Source: Candidatus Roseilinea sp. NK_OTU-006
GTDB taxonomy: Bacteria > Chloroflexota > Anaerolineae > J036 > Brachytrichaceae
Reading direction: 5' to 3'
DNA: 64,000 bases
Assembly (NCBI RefSeq): GCF_012931985.1
Contig: NZ_JAAFGM010000004.1
Location: 1 to 64,000 of the forward strand
Under the pieces are notes generated by a model that was not told the origin of the DNA, searched no databases, and saw nothing but the letters and a program-made list of their open reading frames with translations. A program made the position numbers and the translations under genes. How positions within the stretch are numbered: the stretch's first letter is position 1; every line of letters starts with the position of its first letter. Shown here in pieces: positions 7,193 through 15,707 of the stretch.

Positions 7193-8536
7193 GTGGCAGA
7201 TCACAAGATCCCAACTCTGGGCACATTTCGCAGCCTGTCGAGTCTGCTCGAAGCATTCAAGAATCCCAGCGCCTTCCTCCTCAGGCTGAGCTGCGCCGCT
7301 GGAGACATCGGTCAATTCAAAGCCGGACCGGTGCACATCATCTGCGTGAACCGGCCGGAGTGGGTACATACCATCCTCGTCGAGCAGGCCAGCGCCTTCC
7401 GCAAAATGCCGGCGGTGAAGACCCTGAGCGTCTTCACGGGCGATGGTCTGCTGGTCAGCGATGGCACCACGTGGGCCAGGCACCGCCGGTTGGTCGCGCC
7501 GGCCTTTCACCGACAACGCATCCTGGCTTACCAGGAAGTGGCGGCGCAGGCAGCGCGTGAGACGATCGCCAGTTGGCAGGATGGCCAGGTGATTGACCTG
7601 GAGCGCGAGATGAAGCGGCTGACCCTCACCATCGTCGGTCGCGCGCTCTTCACCCGCGACGTGAACGAGATTGCGGATGGATTCAGCCGCGATGTTGACT
7701 GCGCCCTGGACTACGTGAACGGCCTCTCGGGCCGGGTGACGCTGCCGCTCGTCCGCTCGATCGCGCGCCGCAACCGTGAGGCGTTAGCGGCCATTGCGCG
7801 CGTGGATGCCACCGTGCGCAGCTTGATCCGCGCCCGGCGCGCACAACCAGCACCGCGCGGCGACGATTTTCTGGACATGCTGCTTGCAGCGCAGACGGAA
7901 GACCGCGAATCGCTCACCGACGATGAAGTGCGCGATGAGGTCATCACCATGTTCGTGGCCGGACATGAGACGGTGGCCACCGTGCTGACGTGGTTGTTCT
8001 ACCTGGTGGCGCGCCTCCCAGAGGTGCAAGCCCGCCTGGAGCGCGAAGCCCGCGAGGCATGTGCAGCCGGCGACACGCAGAACAGCGCCCCCTTCCAACG
8101 GCCCTACGCCCTGCGCGTGTACAAAGAGGCGATGCGGCTCTATCCGGGCGGCTTCACCATCGGGCGCGAGGCGATCCGCGACGTGCGGTTAGGCAATTAC
8201 ATCATCCCGGCCGGCGCATGGGTGATGATCTCGCCGTATAGCGTGCATCGCAACCCGGCCATCTTTCCAGAGCCCGAACGATTCAACCCCGAGCGCTTTG
8301 CCCTGGAGAACGAGCAGGCGCTGCCGCGGGCCGGCTATATCCCGTTCGGCATCGGCCCGCGCGCGTGCATCGGCGGCCAATTCGCGCTCATGGAAGGACA
8401 AATTGTCGTGAGCACGTTCGCGCAACACGCGCGCCTGGTCAACGTCACCCCCGGCGAGGTGGGCATTCGTCCGCTCGTCACACTGCGCCCCAGCCGGAAG
8501 ATCGAGATGCGCGTCGAGAAAATCAGCAGCGATTAA
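7193..8536 (+). CDS. Cytochrome P450
   Basis: A complete P450 of 447 residues: the I-helix oxygen-activation motif AGHET, the K-helix ExxR within YKEAMRLYP, the PERF-like FNPERF, and the haem-binding loop FGIGPRACIGG with the axial Cys. These enzymes use O2 and reducing partners to oxidise hydrophobic substrates. There is no N-terminal membrane anchor, so it should be soluble. Start is GTG at 7193. No ferredoxin or reductase gene is adjacent. It lies between the CoxM-like gene and xdhC, suggesting an oxidative degradation or detoxification role, but the substrate cannot be read from sequence. Confidence 0.95.
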   Translation: MADHKIPTLGTFRSLSSLLEAFKNPSAFLLRLSCAAGDIGQFKAGPVHIICVNRPEWVHTILVEQASAFRKMPAVKTLSVFTGDGLLVSDGTTWARHRRLVAPAFHRQRILAYQEVAAQAARETIASWQDGQVIDLEREMKRLTLTIVGRALFTRDVNEIADGFSRDVDCALDYVNGLSGRVTLPLVRSIARRNREALAAIARVDATVRSLIRARRAQPAPRGDDFLDMLLAAQTEDRESLTDDEVRDEVITMFVAGHETVATVLTWLFYLVARLPEVQARLEREAREACAAGDTQNSAPFQRPYALRVYKEAMRLYPGGFTIGREAIRDVRLGNYIIPAGAWVMISPYSVHRNPAIFPEPERFNPERFALENEQALPRAGYIPFGIGPRACIGGQFALMEGQIVVSTFAQHARLVNVTPGEVGIRPLVTLRPSRKIEMRVEKISSD

Positions 8537-8537
8537 C

Positions 8538-9338
8538 ATGAGCGCAATGAACATCCTCGGCCTTGCCTCGCAATGTGTCGAGCGCGGCGAACCCTGCGCG
8601 CTCGTCACCGTCATCCGCACCAGCGGCAGCGTGCCGCGCCACGCGGGCGCGAAGATGCTCATCGCCGCCGACGGCGCGATCCTGGGCGGCACCATCGGCG
8701 GCGGCGAGATGGAGAACCGCGCCATCCAACTGGCGCAACGCGCCATCGCCGATGGTCAGGCGCGCGTCGCGGGTTATTCACTGGCCGACCTGGCCAAAGG
8801 AGACCCCGGCGTGTGCGGCGGCACTGTCGAGCTGTTCATCGAGCCACTCTTGCCGGCCCCCACCTTGCTCATCGTCGGCGCAGGCCATGTCGGGCGCGCG
8901 CTGACGCACCTAGCCAAGTGGTGCGGCTTTCGCGTGATCGTCAGCGACGACCGCGCCGAGCTATGCACGCCCGAACAATGCCCCGGCGCGGATGTCTATC
9001 TTCCCGGCCTGCTGAGCACGCGGTTGGCCGAAGTGCCCCTCACCGCCCGGACCTATGTCGCACTCGTCACGCGCGGCTACCCGATTGACGTGGACGCCCT
9101 GCCCACCCTGCTCGATTCGCCAGTCGCGTATATCGGCGTCATCGGCAGCCGGCGGCGCTGGATGACGGCCGCCGAAGCGCTGCGCGAGCGCGGCGTGAGC
9201 GACGCGATGCTCCAGCGCGTGCGGGCGCCCATCGGCCTAGAGCTGAACGCCGAGACGCCGGAAGAAATCGCGGTCAGCATCATGGCCGAGATCATCATGG
9301 TGCACCGCCGAGGCAACGGGAGGCCGATGCCGGGCTAA
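8538..9338 (+). CDS. XdhC/CoxI family molybdenum hydroxylase maturation factor
   Basis: A 266-residue XdhC-type protein. The N-terminal XdhC/CoxI domain has GSVPRHAGAKML and GGTIGGGEMENRAI, and the C-terminal Rossmann domain has LIVGAGHVGRAL. Members bind molybdenum cofactor and help sulfurate and insert it into xanthine dehydrogenase-like enzymes. It starts one base after the P450 stop. With the CoxM-like gene at 6.2 kb and the large subunit at 61.5-64 kb it supports an active molybdenum hydroxylase in this organism. Confidence 0.92.
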   Translation: MSAMNILGLASQCVERGEPCALVTVIRTSGSVPRHAGAKMLIAADGAILGGTIGGGEMENRAIQLAQRAIADGQARVAGYSLADLAKGDPGVCGGTVELFIEPLLPAPTLLIVGAGHVGRALTHLAKWCGFRVIVSDDRAELCTPEQCPGADVYLPGLLSTRLAEVPLTARTYVALVTRGYPIDVDALPTLLDSPVAYIGVIGSRRRWMTAAEALRERGVSDAMLQRVRAPIGLELNAETPEEIAVSIMAEIIMVHRRGNGRPMPG

Positions 9339-9397
9339 AGGACGGGCGACGGCCTCCAAGAATCGGAGACGGCGCCCAGCCCATAGCGGCTCAGCGC

Positions 9398-10033
9398 TCA
9401 GGGGCTGCGCGAGCCGGAGAGGGCCGTCATCACGCCCAAGCCGACACACACCGCGCCGGCGAAGATGCGCTGACCGCGCCAAAAACGCCGGTTGCCGCGC
9501 AGCCAATTCCCCAGCGATCCGGCCAGCAGGGCATAGGCCCCGTCGTTCACCATGGCCAGCGCAACGAACAGCAGGCCCAGCAGCAGCACCTGCGCCGCCA
9601 CATCGCCCTGCGCGGGATCAACGAACTGCGGCAGGAAGGCAAAAAAGAACAGCGCGGTCTTCGGGTTCAACGCGTTGACGACGACGCCCTGCGCGAAGAC
9701 GCGCTGCAACGACTCCCGGGGTGTGGCCGGCGCGCCGGTTGCCGGTTCGCGCGTCCGCCATTGGCGCGCACCGAGATAGATGAGATAGGCTGCGCCGAGG
9801 TACTTCACCGCGTTGAAAGCCAACGCGGAAGAGAGCAGCACCGCCGAGAGACCCAGCGCCGCTGCGACGATGTGCACCAAAGCGCCCACTTGCACGCCGG
9901 CTGCCGATACCATGCCGGCCAGCCGGCCTTGGCTCACGCTGCGGGCGACGATGTAGAGCACGGCCGGGCCAGGCGCCACCAACAGTGCGAGCGAAGCCAG
10001 GACGAACAGTTGAATCTGCACCGGCTGTAGCAT
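9398..10033 (-). CDS. LysE/RhtB family amino-acid exporter
   Basis: A 211-residue membrane protein with about six hydrophobic segments. It has the family N-terminal pattern (LLVAPGPAVLYIVARSVSQG) and the NPKTALFFFAFLPQFV motif. Family members export amino acids or related small molecules. It sits four bases downstream of the araD-like gene on the same strand and may be co-transcribed. The substrate is not predictable from sequence. Confidence 0.9.
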   Translation of the reverse strand: MLQPVQIQLFVLASLALLVAPGPAVLYIVARSVSQGRLAGMVSAAGVQVGALVHIVAAALGLSAVLLSSALAFNAVKYLGAAYLIYLGARQWRTREPATGAPATPRESLQRVFAQGVVVNALNPKTALFFFAFLPQFVDPAQGDVAAQVLLLGLLFVALAMVNDGAYALLAGSLGNWLRGNRRFWRGQRIFAGAVCVGLGVMTALSGSRSP

Positions 10034-10036
10034 GGC

Positions 10037-10690
10037 TCAAGCGCGTTGGCCATATACGTTGCTGTAACGGTCGTGCAACTTCGCAATGTCGTCCGGGGCG
10101 ATGGGGATGGGCGCACCGAGCTGCAACGCATAGAACGACGTGCGCGCGGCATCTTCAACCATCACCGCAGCTTTAACGGCAGCCTCGGCGGTCTTGCCGA
10201 TGGTGAACACCCCGTGGTTCTGCACGACCACCGCCTTGCTATCCCCAATCACGCGCAGCACCTCCCGGCCGATCGCCTCGCCACCGATGAGCGCAAATCC
10301 GCCGAGCGGAATTTCGCCGCCGAACTCGCCGGACATGCCGGTAAGCAAACAAGGGATCGGCCGGCCGACGGCAGCGAAAGCGGTCGCGGCGAACCTGCTG
10401 TGGGTATGACACACGCCGCTCACATCCGGGCGGTGGCGGTAAATATACAAATGGGTTCGTGTGTCGCCGGAGTAAGCCAAGTCGCCCTCGACCACGTTGC
10501 CGTACAGGTCCACGATTACCAGGTTGTCCGGGCGCAAGTCCTGGTAGCGCCCGCCGCTGGGCTTGATGACCACCCAGCCGGTCTCGGGGGCGCGCGCACT
10601 CACGTTGCCCATCGTCCACACCGCCAGGTTGTATTTGGGCAACTCCAGATGGAGCGCGTGAACTTGCCGCTGCAGCGAGTCGAGCTTCAT
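10037..10690 (-). CDS. Class II aldolase, L-ribulose-5-phosphate 4-epimerase type
   Basis: A 217-residue class II aldolase/adducin protein closest to AraD/UlaF/SgbE. It has the GNVSAR and IKPSGG phosphate-binding loops, the zinc ligands in HTHSRFAATAFA, a later His in QNHGVFTIG, and the PKYNLAVWTMGNVS start typical of AraD. It would convert L-ribulose 5-phosphate to D-xylulose 5-phosphate. I choose ATG 10690, which gives the standard N-terminus; a start at 10744 would overlap lepB. A ribulokinase remnant lies 1.5 kb upstream on the same strand and no araA is seen, so the arabinose route looks incomplete locally. Confidence 0.85.
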   Translation of the reverse strand: MKLDSLQRQVHALHLELPKYNLAVWTMGNVSARAPETGWVVIKPSGGRYQDLRPDNLVIVDLYGNVVEGDLAYSGDTRTHLYIYRHRPDVSGVCHTHSRFAATAFAAVGRPIPCLLTGMSGEFGGEIPLGGFALIGGEAIGREVLRVIGDSKAVVVQNHGVFTIGKTAEAAVKAAVMVEDAARTSFYALQLGAPIPIAPDDIAKLHDRYSNVYGQRA

Positions 10691-10703
10691 GGCCAAGCGA
10701 AGG

Positions 10704-11318
10704 TCATCGGGGGCCGGCCGACTTGTAAGTGTAATGCTGCACAATGTGCAGATCGCTCAGTGGCCAGTAGAGCAGCAGGGCGCGGCCAACGATCTTATCC
10801 GCCGTCACGGGACCGAACGCGCGCGAATCTTGGCTGAAGCTGCGGTTATCGCCCATGATGAAGTATTCATCAGGGCCCAGCACCCATCGGGCGCTGCCGT
10901 GCATTGGGCCGGAGTAGGCGCCGGGCGGAAGATACGGCTCATCAAGCGGCTCACCGTTCACATACACGCGGTTATCGCGCAGCTCAATCACATCACCGGG
11001 CTTGCCGATCAGACGCTTGATCAGTTCAATGTCTTGAATCGGCGAATGCACGACAACGACGTCGCCTCGGTTGTAGCCGAACAGTTGCGGTGAGATCTTA
11101 TCCACCAACAACCGTTGATCTTCATGGTAATTCGGTTCCATGCTCTGTCCGAGGATCGAGTAGTTGCCGATGGCGAACCGCGCGACGGTAAACACGACGA
11201 CGAAGAGCGCCACTGTCTCGGCAATCTCGCGCAGCAGGGCGCGGCTGGCGCCGCCTTTGGATTGCGCCGGCAACGCCGCCGCTTCCGCCGCATCGGGAAT
11301 GGGGGCCGTCTCGTTCAT
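10704..11318 (-). CDS. lepB: Signal peptidase I
   Basis: Removes signal peptides from exported proteins at the outer face of the cytoplasmic membrane. The 204-residue protein has one N-terminal membrane segment (about 32-52). The catalytic Ser lies in ILGQSMEP, the catalytic Lys in IKRLIGKPGD, and the box D/E region is GDNRSFSQDSRAFGPV. The start has no Shine-Dalgarno sequence; instead TACAAT (11326-11331 on this strand) lies seven bases before the ATG, consistent with a leaderless transcript. Confidence 0.95.
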   Translation of the reverse strand: MNETAPIPDAAEAAALPAQSKGGASRALLREIAETVALFVVVFTVARFAIGNYSILGQSMEPNYHEDQRLLVDKISPQLFGYNRGDVVVVHSPIQDIELIKRLIGKPGDVIELRDNRVYVNGEPLDEPYLPPGAYSGPMHGSARWVLGPDEYFIMGDNRSFSQDSRAFGPVTADKIVGRALLLYWPLSDLHIVQHYTYKSAGPR

Positions 11319-11357
11319 CCGTGCGATTGTAACCGGCTGCTCGACCCGTGCGCTCGC

Positions 11358-12116
11358 TTACCCCAGCCATCCCCGCGCGACGATGTTCTGATAGCTCCGG
11401 CGCGCGCTTTCCAGCTCACCCTTGGGGCACTTATCTTGCTCAACGATGTACCAATCCACGCCGCTGGCATCGCCGGCCGCGAAAACAGCGTCGAAGTCGA
11501 GGATGCCCTCGCCGACGATCTCAAACGTGTGCGATGGGTCAGCGCTCATGTCTTTGAGGTGGATCAGGGGCACGCGGCCGCTCAGCTTCTTGATGTAGGC
11601 GACGGGATCCTCGCCGCCTTTCTTCACCCAATAGACATCGAGCTGGGACTTGAGCAACGCCGGATCGGTGTTGTCGAAGAGCTGGTCGAAGGCATACTTG
11701 CCGTTGGGCAGGCGTTCGAACTCGAAGGCGTGGTTGTGGTAGTGAAAGACCAAGTCGTGCTTCTGTGCCTGCAACGCGGCCTGCTCCATCAGCCTGCCGG
11801 CGCGCAGCCAGCCTGTCTCACTGCGATACGATTCCGGCATCCACGCCACGCCAACGTAGCCCGCCCCAAGCATCGCGTAGTCTTCCAGCAGCTTCTCAAG
11901 CCCACCCCCCAGCGCATCCATGCCGACATGTCCGCTGATCATCCGGATGCCCAGGTCATCCAGAATCCGCCTGAGTTCTCTGGCGCTATGGCCGCCCATG
12001 TCGCCCGCAAGTTCCACGCCCGTGTAGCCTATCCGGGCCACTTGCGCGAGCGTGCCGACAAAGTCCTTCTTGAGCGTCTCTCGAACGGTGTAGAGCTGAA
12101 GTGCAATTTTGCGCAT
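11358..12116 (-). CDS. Sugar phosphate isomerase/epimerase (AP endonuclease 2 fold)
   Basis: A 252-residue TIM-barrel protein of the xylose isomerase-like family: MRKIALQLYTVRE start, VELAGDMGGHSARELRRIL, HYHNHAFEFE, YWVKKGGEDPVAYI, VPLIHLKDM and WYIVEQDKCP supply the metal and substrate residues usual in sugar epimerases, isomerases and inosose dehydratase relatives. The start at 12116 yields the conserved N-terminus. Placed between lepB and the ribulokinase remnant. The exact sugar cannot be read from sequence. Confidence 0.82.
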   Translation of the reverse strand: MRKIALQLYTVRETLKKDFVGTLAQVARIGYTGVELAGDMGGHSARELRRILDDLGIRMISGHVGMDALGGGLEKLLEDYAMLGAGYVGVAWMPESYRSETGWLRAGRLMEQAALQAQKHDLVFHYHNHAFEFERLPNGKYAFDQLFDNTDPALLKSQLDVYWVKKGGEDPVAYIKKLSGRVPLIHLKDMSADPSHTFEIVGEGILDFDAVFAAGDASGVDWYIVEQDKCPKGELESARRSYQNIVARGWLG

Positions 12117-12157
12117 GGTGGTGGCTGACCGATGAACGATGGCGAAAGGCCGATCAC

Positions 12158-12493
12158 TCAACGACCCTGGCTGGCCAATTTGATCCGCTTGAGTATCTTG
12201 ATCGTGCTGTTCGTATCCCGGCCGAAGTAATCGTGCAGCCGGACATATTCGCTGTAGAGCTGATCGTAGATCGGCCGATGCACTGGATTGGGCATGAATA
12301 CTTCATCTTTGGGATCTTGCAACGCCCAATCCGGTTCGAGTCGGACGCCGCTTTCGGGCAAACGCTCGTCAATGACGCCATTGGCATACGCGCTGACTGC
12401 GCTCGCGATCTCGGCGCCGCCGCTGACGCGCACGAGCACAGCTCTGCCGGATAGGGCGCCGAAGTCAACGCCAAGTGTGTATTTGGGGGACAT
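12158..12493 (-). pseudogene. araB: Ribulokinase (araB) with large internal in-frame deletion
   Basis: The first ~60 residues ([17 protein letters not shown], then NGVIDERLP and PDWALQ) are the N-terminus of an FGGY-family ribulokinase. The last ~50 ([20 protein letters not shown], then HDYFGR) are the C-terminal helix of the same protein. Everything between, roughly 440-450 residues including the substrate and most of the ATP site, is absent. The two ends join in frame near 12,320 at LQDPKDEV, leaving 111 residues. It cannot be an active kinase. Either a deletion occurred between short matching sequences, or the assembly collapsed. araD lies downstream. Confidence 0.82.
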
Positions 12494-12784
12494 GCGTCTC
12501 TGCGCTGCTTCGAGCCGACGCGCGCCGGCAGCAGCCATCCACCATGCTACTTAATTCCGACATTTGCGCAAGCGCAGACGAAACATGGTTCATCGCATCA
12601 ACACGTGGAGGGGGTGCGGCCTATCGCGCTTCACTCACACAGGCAAAACAATCGGCTTGTATCGCTCTCGATGAGTGTTGCGCCTGAAGCGATCGGGGTG
12701 GCCCCCCGATGGCTGCTGCGCCATAGCCGGCCAGGTTCATCGGTCGCCACACCCGCGCATGCGCCGTTCTAGCTCGCCACTGCA

Positions 12785-14164
12785 TCACCGATGCCACAAC
12801 CGGTCAGCGGCCTCGCGCGTCCGAGCAATTAGCGCTTCCGGATCCGCGTTGAGCACGACGTAGTTGCGCTTCAACCATCGGCCAGCCACCATCACACTGT
12901 GTACGTCCACCGCATCGCGCCACAGGATCAGTTGGTCGAGCAAATTATGCGCGGTGATCGGCGTCGGCAAATCGAGGTCAATCGCGATCAGGTCGGCCTG
13001 TTTGCCCACGGCAAGCGACCCAATGGCATCGTCCATCGCCAGCGCGCGTGCGCCATCGCGGGTGGCCATCTGCCACACTTCGCGCGCGGGCATCGCGCCG
13101 GGGTCCAGCAGCCGCGCCTTATGAATCAGGAACGCGCCGCGCAACGATGCGAAGAAGTTAGCGACATAGCCATCGGTGCCCAAGCCGACGATGGCCCCGG
13201 CTCGGCGCATCTCCGGCACCGGCGCGATGCCGCCGCCCACTTCGCAGTTGCTCAGCGGCATCGTCGTCACGCGGATGCCGCGTTCGCCGACGATGCGCAC
13301 CTCATCCGACGAGAGCTGAACGCACTGCGACGCCAGCGTGGTCTCGTCGAGGATGCCCAGGTCGTCGTAGTGCTCGATCGTGCGCCGGCCCCACTTCTTC
13401 AACGCTTGCTCCGGCTCATACGTCCCCTCTGAGCAGTGGAAATGCAACAGCACGCCGAGTTCCTTCGCCAACCCATGCGCCTTGCGGATGAAGTTGTCGC
13501 TGCACGTGAAGGTGGTGTGATGGCACATCGCGCCGCTGATCAGGCGCGGCGCGCGAACCCCGGCGCCTGAACCGCCGCTCAGCCCATACTCAGCGCGACA
13601 CGCCCGGATGAACTCGACGTTCTCGCGCAAGCCCAACTCGCCGTTCTCCTCGCTCACCCGCTGGGTGGCCTCGAAGCACAGCACGCCGCGCAGCCCCCAG
13701 CGCGCGACGACCTCGGCCTGGACGAACAAGCCGCCGGGGATGGCGTTGGGCGCCTCCAGGCAGTCGAAGAACGTGGTAATGCCGCTGCGGATCATGTCGT
13801 AGCACGACAGATCCATGGCTGCGCGGAGCATGTCGTGGTCGAGGCGATCTTCGATCTTGCCCCACCAAAACTCGTTCAAGAAAGCCCAGAAGTCCGCCGG
13901 CGCATGCTCGGTGGGGATGCCATGTGCCAACACACCGTAGCAGTGCCGATGCGCGTCCACGAAGCCGGGCGAGATGGCGCAACCGCGCAGGTCGGTCACT
14001 TCGGCGTCGGGGTGTTGAGCGCGCATCGCCGCAATTGCGCCGATGCCGGCGATGCGGTCGCCCTCGACGAGCACAGCATGATCGGGTTTAGGCGGCTCAC
14101 CCGCCGAGGTGACCAGCCAGGAGCAAAGCAGCAGTTGACGTGCCGGAAGGTGATCCTGAGTCAT
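12785..14164 (-). CDS. Amidohydrolase of the ATZ/TRZ/SsnA type
   Basis: A 459-residue metal-dependent hydrolase. The N-terminal strand and VDAHRHCYG metal site (HxH) are followed by AMCHHTTFTCS, HFHCSEG with the next His, and GTDGYVANF with the catalytic Asp; the barrel is closed by IGSLAVGKQADLIAIDL. Such enzymes deaminate or hydrolyse purine-, triazine- or related ring compounds. SsnA-like members often occur beside molybdenum hydroxylases, which also fits the XdhC and CoxM genes here. TAAAAT lies seven bases before the ATG with no Shine-Dalgarno, another candidate leaderless start. The substrate is not assigned. Confidence 0.85.
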   Translation of the reverse strand: MTQDHLPARQLLLCSWLVTSAGEPPKPDHAVLVEGDRIAGIGAIAAMRAQHPDAEVTDLRGCAISPGFVDAHRHCYGVLAHGIPTEHAPADFWAFLNEFWWGKIEDRLDHDMLRAAMDLSCYDMIRSGITTFFDCLEAPNAIPGGLFVQAEVVARWGLRGVLCFEATQRVSEENGELGLRENVEFIRACRAEYGLSGGSGAGVRAPRLISGAMCHHTTFTCSDNFIRKAHGLAKELGVLLHFHCSEGTYEPEQALKKWGRRTIEHYDDLGILDETTLASQCVQLSSDEVRIVGERGIRVTTMPLSNCEVGGGIAPVPEMRRAGAIVGLGTDGYVANFFASLRGAFLIHKARLLDPGAMPAREVWQMATRDGARALAMDDAIGSLAVGKQADLIAIDLDLPTPITAHNLLDQLILWRDAVDVHSVMVAGRWLKRNYVVLNADPEALIARTREAADRLWHR

Positions 14165-14236
14165 GGCCCCGATTTTAGGCGCGCCGGGTTTAACCTGCGG
14201 ATCGGCTACAGGCTACAATGGCAAGCAACGCCACAT

Positions 14237-15682
14237 ATGCCAGCCCCGGAGACACCGCCACAACGACGAGGACGCTTCGCAGCCCTTTTGGGGTTGCTGG
14301 CTGCTGCTGCGCTGATCCTATCCGGGCTTTCATCCTCGACAGCCCAGGGCGACGCCAAAGATCACTCGGCGCTGCTGCGCGCGCAAGCCGTACAGCGCGG
14401 CCGGCTGCGCGTCATCGCCACGCTGAACGTCAATTACCGGCCCGAGCGCCAACTCGCCGGCGCAGAGGCAACCGCCGCACAACGCGCGGCTATCCGTGCG
14501 GCGACGGCGCGCGTGCTATCGCGCCTGGCTGGCGGAAACTACACCGTGAATGCGACGTTCGAGGCTTATCCGTTCCTCGGCGTAACGGTGGATCCTGTCG
14601 CGTTGGAGACCCTGCTGTCTTCCCCGGACGTGCTGGCCGTCGCGGAGAGCACGCTCAAGCGCCCCACAGATGCGCTATCGAATCAGGTCATCAGCGCCAA
14701 CGCTGCGCACAACCTGGGCTACACGGGTAGCGGTTACGTCGTCGCCGTCCTGGATACCGGCGTCCAGACATCGCACCCGTTCTTGGCCGGCAAGACCGTC
14801 GCCGAGGCCTGCTTCTCACGCACAGACATCTTGTGGGGGTCAACAACGCTGTGCCCGAACGGGCAATCCACCGGCATATCCGGCACACCCGGCCAAACCG
14901 GGCCTGGCGCAGGCACAAACTGCAGCGGGGTTCCCGGCTGCGACCACGGCACGCATGTCGCCGGCATCGCCGTTGGCAAGGATTACAGCGGCGGCCCAGG
15001 TTACAACGGCGTCGCGCCGGATGCCGGTCTCATTGCTATCCAGGTCTTCTCAAAGTTCACCACAGCCACAGCCTGCGGCGGGGCCGCTCCCTGTTTGGGG
15101 GCCTTTGACGAGGACATCCTGGCCGCGCTTCAGTATGTGCAAACCACGCTGGCGCCCAGCCACACAATTGCAGCAGTGAACATGAGCCTGGGCGACAGCT
15201 CATACAACGCCACACCGTGCGACTCCAGCCCCTATTTCACCGCCGTGGCCAACCTGCGCACAATCAACATCGCGACGGTGATCGCCGCCGGCAACAACGG
15301 CTACTCGAACGGCCTGAGCAGGCCGGCATGCGTCTCGAACTCGATCAGCGTTGGCGCGACGACGAACAGCGATACCATCCCCAACTTCTCCAACCGCGCG
15401 AGCTATATGAGCCTGTTCGCGCCGGGCGTATTCATTCAATCCGCATCGCCGGTAAACAGCTACGTCACCAAGAGCGGCACATCTATGGCCGCGCCGCACG
15501 TGGCCGGCGCGTGGGCCGCGATGCGCCAGCGCTACCCGACAGAAGACGTCGGACAGATCCTGACGCGGTTGCAAACGACAGGCAAACCGATTCCGTTCGG
15601 GCCGAACACCCAGTCGCGCATCCAACTGGACGCGGCGATGACGTTTGTGACAAGGTTTATGCCCATTGTGGCCAAGGAGTAG
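14237..15682 (+). CDS. Secreted subtilisin-like serine protease (S8 family)
   Basis: A 481-residue preproprotein. A signal peptide (hydrophobic about 14-34) is followed by an inhibitor-like propeptide (about 50-145). The catalytic domain has Asp173 (VLDTGVQTSH), His237 (DHGTHVAG), the oxyanion Asn in IAAGNNG (353) and Ser416 (SGTSMAAPHVAG). Several extra Cys pairs suggest disulfides. The C-terminus ends FMPIVAKE right after the catalytic domain. ATG 14237 is chosen because it begins the signal peptide; the frame is open further upstream but overlaps the divergent amidohydrolase. A TACAAT box lies at 14214-14219. Confidence 0.95.
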   Translation: MPAPETPPQRRGRFAALLGLLAAAALILSGLSSSTAQGDAKDHSALLRAQAVQRGRLRVIATLNVNYRPERQLAGAEATAAQRAAIRAATARVLSRLAGGNYTVNATFEAYPFLGVTVDPVALETLLSSPDVLAVAESTLKRPTDALSNQVISANAAHNLGYTGSGYVVAVLDTGVQTSHPFLAGKTVAEACFSRTDILWGSTTLCPNGQSTGISGTPGQTGPGAGTNCSGVPGCDHGTHVAGIAVGKDYSGGPGYNGVAPDAGLIAIQVFSKFTTATACGGAAPCLGAFDEDILAALQYVQTTLAPSHTIAAVNMSLGDSSYNATPCDSSPYFTAVANLRTINIATVIAAGNNGYSNGLSRPACVSNSISVGATTNSDTIPNFSNRASYMSLFAPGVFIQSASPVNSYVTKSGTSMAAPHVAGAWAAMRQRYPTEDVGQILTRLQTTGKPIPFGPNTQSRIQLDAAMTFVTRFMPIVAKE

Positions 15683-15707
15683 GCGCGGGCCAACTTACAA
15701 TAGCGCT

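Noticed and set aside
11115-12128. 337-codon plus-strand frame opposite lepB and the sugar isomerase
   Set aside because: Antisense shadow; the minus-strand genes have clear catalytic motifs.
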